A stretch of 64,000 bases of DNA from Dryomyza anilis. Its lineage: Eukaryota; Arthropoda; Insecta; Diptera; Dryomyzidae. Position 1 is the first letter of the stretch; each line of letters starts with the position of its first letter. The stretch spans positions 86,812,349-86,876,348 of the forward strand of contig OX638131.1 of assembly GCA_951804985.1 (NCBI GenBank). Direction: 5' to 3'. This document shows, in pieces, positions 45,437-57,734 of the stretch. The notes beneath the pieces are model-generated. The model made no database searches and was not told the origin of the DNA. It was given only the letters and a program-made list of their open reading frames with translations. The position numbers and the translations under genes are program-made.

Positions 45437-46280
45437 CTTTTTATACCCTACACCTATGAGGTACAGGGTATATTAACTTTGTGCATATATTGTAACGCCC
45501 CTTAGGAGGCGTGTCCGGTATGGAAAAGTATATATATTCTTGATCAGCATCACTACCCGAGTCCGCTTAGCCATGTCCGTCTGTCTGTCTGTCTGTCTGT
45601 CTGTCTTGCTGTCCGAATACAGAATAACTTGAGAAATACTGATCAGAATTCCATGAAATTTCGTCTCAATATATTTTAGCCAAAAGTAGGAACTGAGTTT
45701 GAAAATGAGCCAAATCGGTCAACGGACACGCCCACCTCCCATACAAGTCACTTTTCTATAACTCTTTCGGAACTAATAACTCGAAAAGTATTCAAGGTAT
45801 AGTTATAAAAGTTAAAAAGTATTGTTAGAATTCACCTATAAATATGTGGTCCAAAAATGGGCGTGATCCGCCTACTTTTTATTTCATTATTTCCCGGGTT
45901 TTCATAGTGGAAATTTGATCCGTAAATTATTAAAATCAAATCTATGAAATATTAGCCTTTCAAAATTTTAAATATGGGCGTGGTCCGCCCAATTATTTTT
46001 TTCAATTTTTTAGTTTTTTATACTTTTATATAATTTTTTTAATTTATGGGGATATAAGACGTAAATTTCGGATATATGAAAAATATTCAGAGGGTGGGGA
46101 GGTTCAGCATAATTAAAAACTTTAAAATTAAGGTATGCAATTAAATATCCCACATTAATATCTTCACCAAAGGTGTAGGGCAGTCCTTAATCGGGCCCGA
46201 CCGACTATAAAAATCCGCCCCATGTGACCGAACTTTCCCAAATCGTTTATTTATCAAGTGAGAAAGTTTTTAATCGTACG
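45437..46280 (+). mobile_element. Dispersed element with TACCCTACACC ends, longest copy
   Basis: Starts TTATACCCTACACC, passes TGTAACGCCCCTTAGGAGGC, TATATATATTCTTGATCAGC, a (TGTC)n run at 45577-45604, CTTGAGAAATACTGATCAG, CACCTCCCATACAA and GGGCGTGATCCGCC, then ends around GGTGTAGGGCAG and CCGACCGACTATAAA. No open frame of note. The reverse-strand copies are at 24.3-25.0 and 57.7-58.2 kb. Confidence 0.7.
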
Positions 46281-46338
46281 AATGTAACGGCCGTCACAAT
46301 GGAATGCCTCATCTATGAATACATTTTGGGGCCAGAAA

Positions 46339-47427
46339 GGGTCTGGTACGATAAGTCGAAATCTAAAATATCGAAACTAAAAATACCAAAGACAAAAATG
46401 TAGAAAATAAAAATGCCGTAACCTGAAAATGTCGAAAACAAAAATGTCGAAAACAAAAATGTCGAAAAAAAAAATGTTGAAAAACAAAATGTCGAAAACT
46501 AAAAATGTCGAAATTTAATATGACGAAATCATTTTTTGCAGAAAAAATTATAGAAAATCTCGAAAAAAAATGCAACGTAACGAAAAATATATATTTCAAG
46601 TAAATATAATAAAACACGAAGATAAATATATTAAAAAAGAACAAAGATATTATTAGACACCATCATTCTGGGTCCCATTGTAGAGAAAAATTGAATCTTT
46701 GAATTCTGATTTTTAGCTACTCTAGGATTCCTGCGGAGATTTTCAAATATGCTGCCTTCAAAATACCATCTAGGAATTTAGCTTTAACACTTATAAAAAA
46801 TAAACAAAACTTTCTTTGAAGGACATGCAATTCGAAGTTCAAGGATAACGACCATTGGTCATAAGTTCATGTTAAAAAGAAATTTTCCAAAAGATTGTTT
46901 TATTAGTTTTAAAAAGAAACCTTAACAAAGTTTCTAGCATGAAGAGATATTTCAATGGAAACCACCATACAAAAGTTATCATTGACAATTTTTTAACTTT
47001 GGACTGTATCTGTGGAAAAAGTGATATCTTTGGAAATAGTGGTCGGAAAAAAAATGGTGAATGCAGATCCCGGAAAAAAAATGGTGAATGCAGATCCCGA
47101 TACCCTTTATTAGTTGCCAAAATATCATTGAAATCGAAGAGAGTGAGTTGCAAATCCTGCGAGATTTGGTGTGGACTTGCTCATATAGGATTTGAAATTT
47201 GTATTTCATCATTTTGATATTTCGGCATTTTAATTTTCGTCATTTTTTGATGCTATATAAAAATGTTTTTGTATTTATAGTTTCAAAGATTTTTCGACAT
47301 TTTCTAGCTTTAAATTATTTTTCGACATTTTGTGATTCGGCCAAATATTGTTTCGGCGTTCTAAGGCTTTTATAATTTCGACATTTTAAGGTTTCGACAT
47401 TTTTTTTCGACATTTCGTACGGATCCC
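46339..47427. mobile_element. TIR composite element, copy 2, with 8 bp target duplication
   Basis: 1089 bp. Ends as in copy 1 (33313-34159), flanked by a perfect direct repeat GCCAGAAA (46331-46338 and 47428-47435). An 8 bp duplication is usual for hAT elements, but also seen in P and Merlin groups, and the GGG start does not decide. Arms hold GTCGAAAACAAAAATG repeats; the centre (46700-47175) is a larger piece of the 25.7 kb family, with a tandem duplication of GGTGAATGCAGATCCCG (47055 and 47086). No transposase. Confidence 0.9.
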
Positions 47428-47439
47428 GCCAGAAAACAT

Positions 47440-47941
47440 TATTGGAATTGAGTATAAACTAAAAAAATCAGATTTTTTGTTTTTATACCCTAATTTCATA
47501 GGTTACAGGTTATACAATGTATGTAAGGATATTTTAGCGTCTCTTAGGAGGAGTGACCGATATTTTTGATTTACATTTTTGTTAAAAAAAGTTCTTCAAT
47601 CGAGTATTCATAAACTAGTGAACTAAATTAAAAATGTTATGAGAAACGTTTATGGAATATTTAATTACCTTTCATTTGCATTACCTTTCATTTGATAACA
47701 TCTGATCATATGACTTAGTTAGAACGTGAGATATTTATAAAAATATGTGACCGCCTTTATGAAAGCTCGGTTCAATTGTTATTCGCCGATATCTCGTGAA
47801 CCGATTGAAATAAAAATTTTTAAAGCGGATTTTCGGAATCAAGAAATCATTTTACATAATACAAAAACAGTCTTGATTTCTGCGCAGAGTGGCTGTTGTG
47901 TAGTAATATTAACTGTTATCTTGACTGAAATGTTCTGTACA
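47440..47941 (+). repeat. Fragment of the TACCCTACACC family plus spacer
   Basis: 47480-47565 (TTTTATACCCTAATTTCATAG, TCTCTTAGGAGG) aligns with the first 100 bases of the 45.4 kb copy. The rest shows nothing specific. Confidence 0.55.
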
Positions 47942-48162
47942 CACACCCCGAAAATATACTGTATAAATAATAGTTTTTTGCTATTAAAAATAGTCAATAG
48001 GATAAAATATTATTTTAATCGGAAAACACCATTAAATACTAGAAAATACCATGACATTGCCATTGAGTTTATATGAAAAGATTTATTTTTTTTATACTAT
48101 TAAATCAATAATTGTCCCATTGACCAATTTTAATGGGATTTGAGGGAATTTTTTTCTGGGTG
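47942..48162 (+). mobile_element. MITE with CACCCAGAAAAAAAT termini, copy 3
   Basis: Same orientation as copy 1 and close to it in sequence (AATAATAGTTTTTTGCTATT, ACCATGACATTGCCATTG). The left end is damaged (ACACCCCGAAAATATA); the right end TTTTTCTGGGTG is intact but is followed by CT, not TA. Confidence 0.85.
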
Positions 48163-49320
48163 CTGGAATCTTAAAAAAATGTAATCTTGACTGCATTTTT
48201 ACTGAAAACTTTACTAATAGTTTGAATCCTATGTTAATATTTTTCCGAATTATTAAAGAAAGTATACAGTTAAATCTTTAGAGAAAACTTATGTGAAATC
48301 TGAACAAAAATCTTCTAAAAAACGTCTGCCTGTAAATTTGCGCAACTTTAGCAAGATCAAGGTTTTATTTTTCCATTTGATCGGTATATAAATCAGCGCA
48401 TGGCAGCAGATACCTCAAAAATGGTCTGCACCTACCTCCAAACACACACTGTTTAAAGACTGCTTCGGCTTAGCGTTTTACTGATTAATAATTAATTTGC
48501 CAACTCGACGTTCATCTGACTCCGAGTATGTCTGTCTGTCTGGCAGTATGTCTGAGTGTCTGCCGCACCAACTGTTGACTCCTTTATAATGAACGGTTTG
48601 CGCCGGACGCAGGTACATCATGGTACATCATGCAGTGTGGTTGGTTTCTTTTCAGAGACTTCGTCCATCGGACTCCATCCACAACTTCAATAAACGACAC
48701 GCATGCGCAACCGTCCAACCTGAGGCTGCGTCCGTCTTAACTTCTCACTTTGACGATGCGAATTTCTGGCATCGACTTCTCGGGTTCTGTCTATCTGGTC
48801 GTTCGGTTGGTCGCCGGGCCGCCTGCCTGCCTGATTTTTGATTTGGTGCCGCAGAGTTCATACATAGCAGGCTTTAAGCCGGCTTTAGTTATGCGTGAGG
48901 AGGACAGTTGATGTATGGCCTGGGCTTTTTGGGTGTAAATCGTTGCGAGCAGCCAGTCAGTCGATCGTCTTCTATGCGAAACTTATCAACCATAAATTCT
49001 ACAGAGAGACCGGTATTTAATATGTGTTGCCATTCGATGGATTGCATAAATTATTTTATTAAAAATATTTATTTTTATTTTTTATTCTGCCATTTAAAGG
49101 TTGTTGCTGCATACGACGGCAGTGAGGTGTATACGCCAATAAATCAATTAACAAATTTATAATTATTATCTTCATAAATCTGCCGCAATGCAAAGAGTAG
49201 TCGTTGCAAACGAGAAACAAATAAATTTGGATAAGATTTTTTTTTAATATGATTTATTATTTTGTATTGATTTAAGTTATTAAAAGTATACAAAAATTTT
49301 ATGAAATTAAAAGTGGAATA
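48163..49320. other. Degenerate repeat words, then unique-looking island
   Basis: 48163-48330 has TCTTGACTG/ACTGAAAAC words. 48400-49200 is GC-richer with (TGTC)n pieces (48528-48545). Frames at 48620-48841 and 48908-49162 have no recognised domain. No promoter or exon can be supported. Confidence 0.4.
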
Positions 49321-49329
49321 ATTTCATAT

Positions 49330-51480
49330 AATTTAATATTAAAAGATTTTTTAGTCAAAATTTGAATTTCAGTGAAAATTTAATATTTAGTGAAAATTTG
49401 AATTTTTAGTGAAATTTTAAGTATTTGGTGAAGAATTTAATTATTTCAGTATAAAATGAATTTTTAAAGTAAAATTTTTATTTGTAATTAAAATTTGAAG
49501 TTTCAATGAAAATTTGAATTTTTAGTTATATATTGAATTTTTATAAAATAATTAAATTTTAGTGAATGATTGAATTTTAAATAAAAATTAAAACTTTTAG
49601 TGAACATTTTAATTTTAAGTTAACATTTTTATTTTTATGTGAAAATTTTAATTTTTAGTGAAAATTTAAATTTTGAGTGAAAAAATTAAATTTTAGTTAA
49701 AATAAAATTTTTAACGAAAAATTTAATTTCTAATAAAAAAAATAAATTTCTAGTGAAAAATTTAATTTTTACTAAAAATTTTAATTTTAGTGAAGAATAC
49801 ATTTTTGGTGAAAATTTAAATTTTTATTATATTGAAAAATTGAATTTTTTGTGAAAATTTGAATTTTTAGTGAAAAAATGAATTTTTAGTGAAAAATTGA
49901 ATTTTTTAGTGAAAAATTGAATTTTTAGTGAAAATTTGAATTTTTTAGTGAACATTTTTATTTTTAGTGAAAATTTTTATTATATTGAAAAATTGAATTT
50001 TTAGTGAAAAATTGAATTTTTAGTGAAAAATTGAATTTTTAGTGAAAAATTGAATTTTTAGTGAAAATTTGAATTTCAGTGAAAATTTGAATTTCAGTGA
50101 AAAATTGAATTTTTAGTGAAAAATTGAATTTCAGTGAAAAAATTAATTTTTAGTGAAAAATTGAATTTTTAGTGAAAAATTGAATTTCAGTGAAAAATTG
50201 AATTTTTAGTGAAAAATTGAATTTTTAGTGAAAAATTGAATTTTTAGTGTAAAATTGAATTTTTAGTGAAAAATATAATTTTTAGAGAAAAATTGAATTT
50301 TTAGTGAAAAATTGAATTTTTAGTGAAAAATTGAATTTTAGTGAAAAAATGAATTTTTAGTGAGAAATTGAATTTTTAGTGAATGATGGAAATTTAAGTA
50401 AAAAAAATTTAATTGGGTTTTTAGTGAATGATTGAATTTTAAGTAAAAAATTTTAATTTTTAGTGAAAATTTGAAAATTGAGTGAAAATTTTAATTTTTA
50501 GTGAAAAATTGAATTTTTAGTGAAAAATTGAATTTTTAGTGAAAATATGAATTTTTAGTGACAAATTGAATTTTTAGTGAAAATTTGAATTTTTAGTGAA
50601 AAATTGAATTTTTAGTGATAAATTGAATTTTAAGTGAAAAATTGAATTTTTAGTGAAAAATTGAATTTCAATGAAAAATTGTAATTTAGTGATAAATTAA
50701 ATTTTTATTGAAAAATTGAGTTTTTAGTGAAAATTTGAATTTTTAGTGAAAAATTCAATTTTTAGTGAAAAATTGAATTTTTAGTGAAAAATTGAATTTT
50801 TAGTGAAAAATTGAATTTTTAGTGAAAAATTGAATTTTTAGTGAAAAATTGAATTTTTAGTGAATAATTGAATTTTTAGTGAAAAATTGAATTTTTAGTG
50901 AAAAATTCAATTTTTAGTGAAAAATTGAATTTTTAGTGAAAAATTGAATTTTTAGTGAAAAATTGAATTTTTAGTGAAAAATTGAATTTTTAGTGAAAAA
51001 TTGAATTTTTAGTGAAAAATTGAATTTTTAGTGAATAATTGAATTTTTAGTGAAAAATTGAATTTTTAGTGAAAAATTGAATTTTTAGTGAAAAATTGAA
51101 TTTTTAGTGACAAATTGCATTTTTAGTGAAAAATTGAATTTTTAGTGACAAATTGCATTTTTAGTGAAAAATTGAATTTTTATTGAAAATTTAATTTTTA
51201 GTGAAAAATTTAATTTTTAGTGAAAAATTGAATTTTTAGTGAAAAATTTAATTTTTAGTGAAAAATTGAATTTTTAGTGAAAAATTGAATTTTGAGTAAA
51301 AAATTGAATTTTTAGTGAAAAATTGAATTTTTAGTGAAAAATTGAATTTATAATGAAAATTTGAATTTTAAGTGTAAAATTGAATTTTTAGTGAACAATT
51401 GAATTTTTAGTGAATGATTGAATTTAAAGTAAAAAATTTGAATTTTTAGTGAAAATTTGAATTTTGAGTGAAAAATTTTA
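49330..51480 (+). repeat. 19 bp satellite, GAATTTTTAGTGAAAAATT
   Basis: About 110 units over 2.15 kb. Units are ragged at 49330-49900 and nearly identical at 50750-51350. Marked variants repeat at multiples of 19: AAAAATTCAATTT near 50750 and 50902 (8 units), GTGAATAATTG near 50862 and 51031 (9 units), GACAAATTGCATTTTT at 51110 and 51148 (2 units). That pattern fits unequal exchange in the core with decay at the edge. Confidence 0.95.
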
Positions 51481-51835
51481 TGTTATTTTATTAATTTTAC
51501 TATACTTTCATTTTATTTTATTTTATTTCATTTCATGTTACTTTATTTAATTTATTTTCATCTGATATATTTTATATTATTTAATTTTATTTTTATAATT
51601 TTTTTTATTTAATATTATTTTATTTATTTGATTTTTATTTACATAATATTGAATTTATTTATTTTCTTTTGTGCTTTTTTTTTATTATTTTATTAAATTT
51701 TATTTATTTACTTTTAATATTATGTTATGTCTTTGTAATATGCATATTTTATATTTCATTTTAATTACTTCAATTTTAATTTCTTTTTTATTTTTCTTTA
51801 ATTTTTTCAATTAGTCTTTTTATTTAATATGCATC
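51481..51835 (+). repeat. ATTTTATTT-rich low-complexity stretch
   Basis: Follows the satellite directly. Almost entirely TTTTATTT and TTTAATTT words. Confidence 0.8.
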
Positions 51836-52560
51836 AGAGATTGAGTTACATTGAATTGAGTTATTAGAGAACCCAGTATTATTTTGCACTGAGAGGCGTA
51901 CTCAAAACCATAATTCGAACATTAAAAAAGAGCGCAATCATTAAAGAGCACAATTGTACATTGTACTCACATGGTTGCTCTCTCTCGCACTCACCTTGCT
52001 GACAACTGTCAAATGTGAAAAACCATTTGGTTGAAGTTTCGCTGCCTACGGTCGGTTGTCAAAAGTGTGCTGTAAAAACTAAATTTATTTTATTTGAAAT
52101 TGTTTAATAATTTATTAAAAACAAAGAAAATCACAAAAAAAAACTCAGTGCCATCAAATATAAAGTAGCAAATTGATTTAAGAAACATGTGCTGTGAAAA
52201 TAAGTGTTACAAAAACCTGGCCAAAGTTGTGTAAATGCATTGCAAGATTTTGCAAAAGTTATCCGCTGATTTAACAACATATTTATTGTAGCTGAATGAA
52301 TATTCATATAATTAGTGCATTTGTATCGTAAAATATTAACAAAAATGTGATATTAATTTCAATTTAAATAAAATTACTAAATTGTCTGCAGCTCTGCCGC
52401 TAAATTCAATCAGCTGTTTTCTGTCATTTCTGCTAGTGCGCTGCTCTGAGAGGCAAAGCGATAGGGCAAAAATCAAAAGAATGAGAGAGAGAGTAAGAGA
52501 GTGCACACAACACACAACTGAGTAAAATTTTTGAACACAACGAAAATAATTTTTGCTATT
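51836..52560. promoter_or_regulatory. Candidate promoter/5'UTR-like region with GAGA motifs
   Basis: GCTCTCTCTCGCACTC at about 51974 and GAGAGAGAGTAAGAGAG at about 52485 are GAGA-factor-type sequences about 500 bases apart. Between them lie CAGTGCCATCAAATATAAAG, AACATGTGCTGTGAAAATAAG and similar sequence of the sort found in fly leader exons. No TATA box, donor site or coding frame can be fixed, so orientation is unknown. Confidence 0.25.
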
Positions 52561-53685
52561 TCTTCTCCCGAAAAGTGTTGCCGTAGTATATAATTTGTTT
52601 TCTGCAATTTTACAATTTTAAAAAAAAAATTAATAAAAAATATTGGAAATATAATTTGAAAAATTTATAGAGAAAAAATGGTTTATAAAATTCGTTTATG
52701 AAATTTATTTCAAATAAAATCAATTATTAAAATAAATATAAGTTAAAAATAAATATAATATTCAAATATCAATTAAATGATTAAGAACAAATTTTTCTTC
52801 CTCTAGATCCAGAGAATATTCGATTCGACTGAAACTATAATTTGACTGATGGCTTTAATGAATTGATTTGAAAATACACAACAAAATTAAACAGGTACAT
52901 TTTTTTATTGCTATTTTATTAAAATTGATTATTGTGATTGGGCTTTGGACAATAATTAAATGGTACTTACTCATTAAAATTCATTTTTAAATTAGAATAT
53001 AGTATGCATTGAAATATCTTTACACAGAGCAAAAATTAAATTTAAATTAAATACTTTTTATTTCATTTTAATATGAGGGTAATAAAATTTGAAGTACATA
53101 ATTTTTATTACTTTTTATTATATACCTAAATTATATAATTTACATTAATAACTTTTTATTAAATATTATTACGTGTGCAAATTAATAAATACACAAATTT
53201 TATTACACAAATTTATTAATTTCAATATGTATTTAATAAGTTATAAAAAGTTTTTAAAGTAATTTTAATGTCCGACGCACAGTGGGGAAGGTAGTACCAA
53301 AAGTTGGCGAAAATCTCAAATTGTGTCGTTTTTAGAAGAATAAGTATGAGGATTGTCTAATATTGTATGAATATTTAATAATCAACATTTAGATGTAGAT
53401 TATTAAAAGTGGGCGTGGTACCTCCCATACAACTAAAATGATTAAATTAATAGATGTTGGAAATTACGGGAGCTACAATGATGTAACTTTATAGTAGAAA
53501 GTTTCTCGTTAATATAATGCAGTTCTCGAAAGGTCATATATTAGAAATTAATAGAGCTACAGTGATGAAACTAATATACCGTTTTTCGTTGATATAATTT
53601 ACTTGTCTAAATTTCATCTTTATTGGACAAGTAGGCGTGGTACCTCCCATATAACCAAAAATTGTTGAAATTGTTAATCTATATA
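52561..53685. other. AT-rich spacer with GGGCGTGGTACCTCCCATA repeats
   Basis: 52561-53270 is AT-rich with nothing recognised. 53280-53685 has GGCGTGGTACCTCCCATA at 53411 and 53634 and AAATTA-x-GAGCTACA-x-TGATG at 53463 and 53546; it borders the Helitron. Confidence 0.5.
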
Positions 53686-53688
53686 AAT

Positions 53689-54637
53689 AAAAGAACAAGT
53701 CCTGATTGACTGACTGACTGATCGATCAACGCCCAGACCAAACCCTAAGACCTAGGAACATGAAATTTGGACAGGGTGTTCATCTCCCGACGTAGGCACG
53801 CACTTAGGCGCCTCCTAAGGTACAAAAAAATGGGCGTGGCAATCTTGAATTTTTAAATGCAAATATCTTAAAATAGCCACAATCATGAAATTTAGCCCAA
53901 TGATGTATATTGTGAATGTTTATCACTTTTCCAAATGTGGGCGGGATTGGACCATGAGGCGTGGCACCTCCCATATAACCAAAACTTTAAAATTGCCATA
54001 ACTCCTGACATGCTAAGAGTAGAGTTATAAAAATCGAATCAAATGTTCATATTTAAAACTCCAATAGTCACGCAGAATGTGAGTGGGATTTGACCACGGG
54101 GCGTGGCACCTCCCATATATCTAAAACATTAAAATTCCTATAACTCCTGACATACTAAGAGTAGAGTTATAAAAATCGAACCAAATGTTCATATTTAAAA
54201 CTCCAATAGCCACGTAGAATGTGGGCGGGATTGGACCACGGGGCGTGGCACCTCCCATATAACCAAAACATTAAAATTGCTATAAATCCTGACATACTAA
54301 GAGTAGAGTTATAAAAATCAAATCAAATGTTCATATTGAAAATTCCAATCGTCACGTAGAATGTGGGCGAGATTGGACAACGGGGCGTGACACCTCCCAT
54401 ATAACCAAAACATTAAAATTGATATAACTCCTGACCTACTATGAGCAGAGTTCTGAAAATCGACACAAATGATCATATTAAACATTGTAATCTTCACGTT
54501 AAAATTGAACGGGATTGGACAAAGGAGTGGCACGTGAGCGGGCGACGTAGGCACTAAAAAGGGCCGTAATTTAAAAAGATATAATTTTGCATTTACAAAA
54601 ATTTATCACGGGCATCGCTGTGAGCGGGTCCAGCTAG
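53689..54637 (+). mobile_element. Non-autonomous Helitron with ~142 bp internal repeats
   Basis: Begins (A)TCTATATAAATAAAAGAAC at about 53689 and ends GGGTCCAGCTAG(T) at about 54637. TC start, CTAG end, A before and T after: all as expected for a Helitron. The interior has five tandem units of ~142 bp starting near 53939, 54080, 54222, 54363 and 54502 (GGGCGGGATTGGACCA, GGCGTGGCACCTCCCATA, CATAACTCCTGACATACTAAG). No Rep/helicase. Minus frame 54318-54554 is repeat-derived. Confidence 0.85.
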
Positions 54638-54840
54638 TATAAGTATAAATGGTCGGTCGCTGTGAATAACTCCGAAAAGGCAAAAAAAGGCAAGATTTTC
54701 ATTAGTGTTTTGAAAAATGGCGGGAAAAGTTGTATACATATAACATAAATTGAGTGATGCCACATTGTAGGCAATTTAATTTCCTATACACTATACTATT
54801 TGACTTTTGACGTTTTCGTCATTTTTATGTATTGGCTGCC

Positions 54841-55722
54841 CCAGTGTGCTACGCACACTGGTCCAAAAGTGAAAAAAGCTGGCCAAAATTCAATATATTT
54901 TTTAAATTAGAATGCAAACAATAGTATTATAATTCACTTATAAACATTCCAGGCCATAAATGCTTCCAAGAATTTTATTCGAAAAAACTACTCTTTTTCA
55001 GATATTAACTCCCAAAGTAAGTACTTTTTTCATTAAAAAAAATGTATGTTTTAGTGTGTTTTGATTTTAAGATTACTGCTAATGTAAATATACTATTCAT
55101 ATTAGATTATGATAATTATATAAATAGATGTTTTAAGAACTTATAATACAACAAAAAACGGAACTAGTCTAAAGAACCAATAAGATATCATACAGTATAT
55201 GTTAGCCTCTAAAACAAAAAGTAAATTGTTAAATGTTAAAAAAGTTAAAGTGTTCCGCATTGTTCCCCTAAACTTTTAATGCAGTTTTGTTGCCAAATGA
55301 AGGAGCAATTCAAATCAGTTTTCAAATTTTGCAAATAATTGCTTTTGCGAAAGAAAACTAACTTTATATTTAAAAAATGGGATTTTTAATATAAAACAGA
55401 AATGGAAGTGAGAGGGACGATAAAAAAAATTGAAACTCTTGGTATTCTTCATCAATGTCGTCTTTATCATCTTCTCCTTCATCTGCGTTATCTTCTCTTA
55501 ATATTACCCATATTAAATGAATTTCTTATAAATTGTATGTTCATATTTGACTAAATAAAAAATATTTTGAACTTTTTCTAAACAAAAAAAATTGTCAGAT
55601 CATTGAAATTTTTATACCGAATCACGCGAATTTGAATTACACATTGAACGTTTACTTGTCTTTAATCAAAATATACGATTTTTAGAATTTTGGCCGGCTT
55701 TTTCCATTTTGGACCACTGTGC
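54841..55722. mobile_element. TIR element with TGGTCCAAAA ends
   Basis: The left end CACACTGGTCCAAAAGTG (from about 54854), then AAAAAAGCTGGCC-AAAATTC, faces the right end (reverse complement) CACAGTGGTCCAAAATGG, then AAAAAGCCGGCC-AAAATTC. Inverted ends are about 38 bp. At the left border CCAGTGTGC-TAC-GCACACTGG (54841-54861) is a perfect 9 bp hairpin. The ~860 bp interior is AT-rich without a frame. Confidence 0.75.
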
Positions 55723-55746
55723 GACGAAATAAAAAGAAGAAACCCT

Positions 55747-56951
55747 TCCCCAGACAAAAAATATGCAAGGAAACTAGTATTATAGTAGTAGTTTTGAGGA
55801 AAACTCACAGGAATATGATAGGATATACACATTGCATAGCAGGAATTTTGAATTTTTGAAAATAAGCAGCATTTACGCAGGAAACTGGTATGTTCAAGCT
55901 TGCCCCTAGCAGGCAAAAGCATCTGTAAGTTTTGGTTTTGATGTTTTGAAAGGTATCTTTATAGCTAGAATATGGAAGGGAAAGGTAGCCTCCGAGTAGC
56001 AGGCAAACACACTGTATAGGAATTTCTGTTTTGAAATTTTAAAAAGCTTCTTCATAGTAGGAAACTGAAAGGGAAAGGTTGCCTGCGAGTAGTAGGCACA
56101 CATATTGTTTAGAATTTCTGTTTTGAAATTTTAAAAGTTTGATCAACAAGTTGTCGACAGAAAATTTTGTTTATATTTTCAGTTTTGAAGTTTTAAAAGC
56201 TTGATCAACAAGTTGTCGATAGAAAATGTTGCTTACAATATCAAATTTGCTTTCAAAAAATTTCAGTATTAAAATTTCTTGGCAGTTATTTGTTATGCTT
56301 CAAATTAATATGCCACGCTGCGTCTTTTGTGCGTTTGTTTTTTTTATTTAATCGGTGTTCATTCCGTCGGTTTGTTAAGTCGGTTTGTTAAGTGAATATT
56401 TTCCCTATCGCCGTAATCTATGCTCATTTACATCAGAAGGTGACCAACGAGTGGCTCTTTTTGCCATTTTCGCCCACAACATAATCTTCTTGTTGTACAA
56501 AACGTGTTTTGTTATTGCTTACTTCGATTACAATAACAAGGCGAAATACTAATAATGTGAAGCAGCAGAAATATGCGTAACCAACAACACATCATCGAAG
56601 CGATTGATTTTTGCGAAATTCAACAAACAAAATTTGTCGATGTTGTTGTACAACAAGAAGTTTTGATTGAGGGCGGAATGGATGGTCTAAATTATATGTT
56701 TATAATACCTACCTTTCTCTGCCATTTTGCTTCCAGATTATTGCCCACCTTACCCTGCCTGAGCCTACCATTTAGCTTACACCTGTTTGGCTACCATACC
56801 CTACCTATGCTATAGCAGGGAACTAGCAGCTTTTGTCCACATTCCCACCTTCGCCTGCCACAAAGCTTCATATATGTGATTTCAATGCGTATAGGTAGCG
56901 TGTTTGACTGCGTGTTTCTAACCATTTTCCTGCTTAAAATTTTGTCTGGGG
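55747..56951. mobile_element. TIR element with CCCCAGACAAAA ends and ~100 bp internal repeats
   Basis: The left end CCCCAGACAAAAAATATGCA and right end (reverse complement) CCCCAGACAAAATTTTAAGC are inverted. Sub-terminal units (GGGAAAGGT-x-GCCT-CCGAGTAGCAGGCA and TTCTGTTTTGAAATTTTAAAA) repeat at about 55960 and 56060. The centre (56480-56690) is a diverged relative of the CAACAA repeat at 11.7-12.9 kb. Flanks show no target duplication. Frame 56573-56815 is not recognised as a gene. Confidence 0.65.
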
Positions 56952-57734
56952 TTTTCTCAAATTTTATTACCTACACCGTGGGAAAAAAAATTCTAATACC
57001 TGTCGAAACGTTTCTGTCTCTTTTTTATTTAAATTAAATACTTATTATCGTAACTAAATTTTTGAAAAATGTTGATTACGATACAATTTTTGCATAGATA
57101 TTTAAAAATAGTTAACGATCGATAGGTAATTTATTATAACACTGTTGATAACTGATAATAAACAAAAATACAAATGGTCCAAAACGCAGCCTATCACTTG
57201 ACATTCATACGCATTTTTCAACATATATTGCTCCGCAAACATATGAAATCAAATAATTTTAATATTTTTTATAAATGTATCTAAAAGTACACTTCTGTGG
57301 TAAGATTTTCTATGTATATAAACTTTTTTGTATGCCTTGTTATTTAGGAGTTAGGAAAGTTTAAAATTGTTTGCTACGTTTCATCATTTTGGAAGCAGGT
57401 TTTAAAGTAAAAGTCTGCTCCTCTGGTGGAATATTTTCAAAATGAAGTGCATAATTTCTAAGCTCTAGAATTAAAGTAACATATTACATTTTAATTATGT
57501 CGAATATTTTTTTTTTTAGTTCTCTATTAGCAAAAACGTTGTGTTTGCTACGTTACACGAAATATTTATAACGCTTCCTGTTCGATCTACGTTAGCACAA
57601 AAAGTAATATTAAGCATTACAAATGGATTTAATTGTTTATTTTAACAAAAGATAACATGAAGTCAGTGGTCTTACGATGGGACTCTCAAGAAGTTCGAAA
57701 AAAATGGAATTGCCCTTAATATATTTATTTTTAA
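56952..57734. other. AT-rich spacer with TTTGCTACGTTAC motifs
   Basis: TTTGCTACGTTTC near 57371 and TTTGCTACGTTAC near 57545; two more copies at about 58549 and 58721 (TTTGTTACGTTAC). No coding signal. Confidence 0.45.

Noticed and set aside
49330..51480. CRISPR-like array
   Set aside because: The unit is 19 bp head to tail with no unique spacers, in a eukaryotic AT-rich context.
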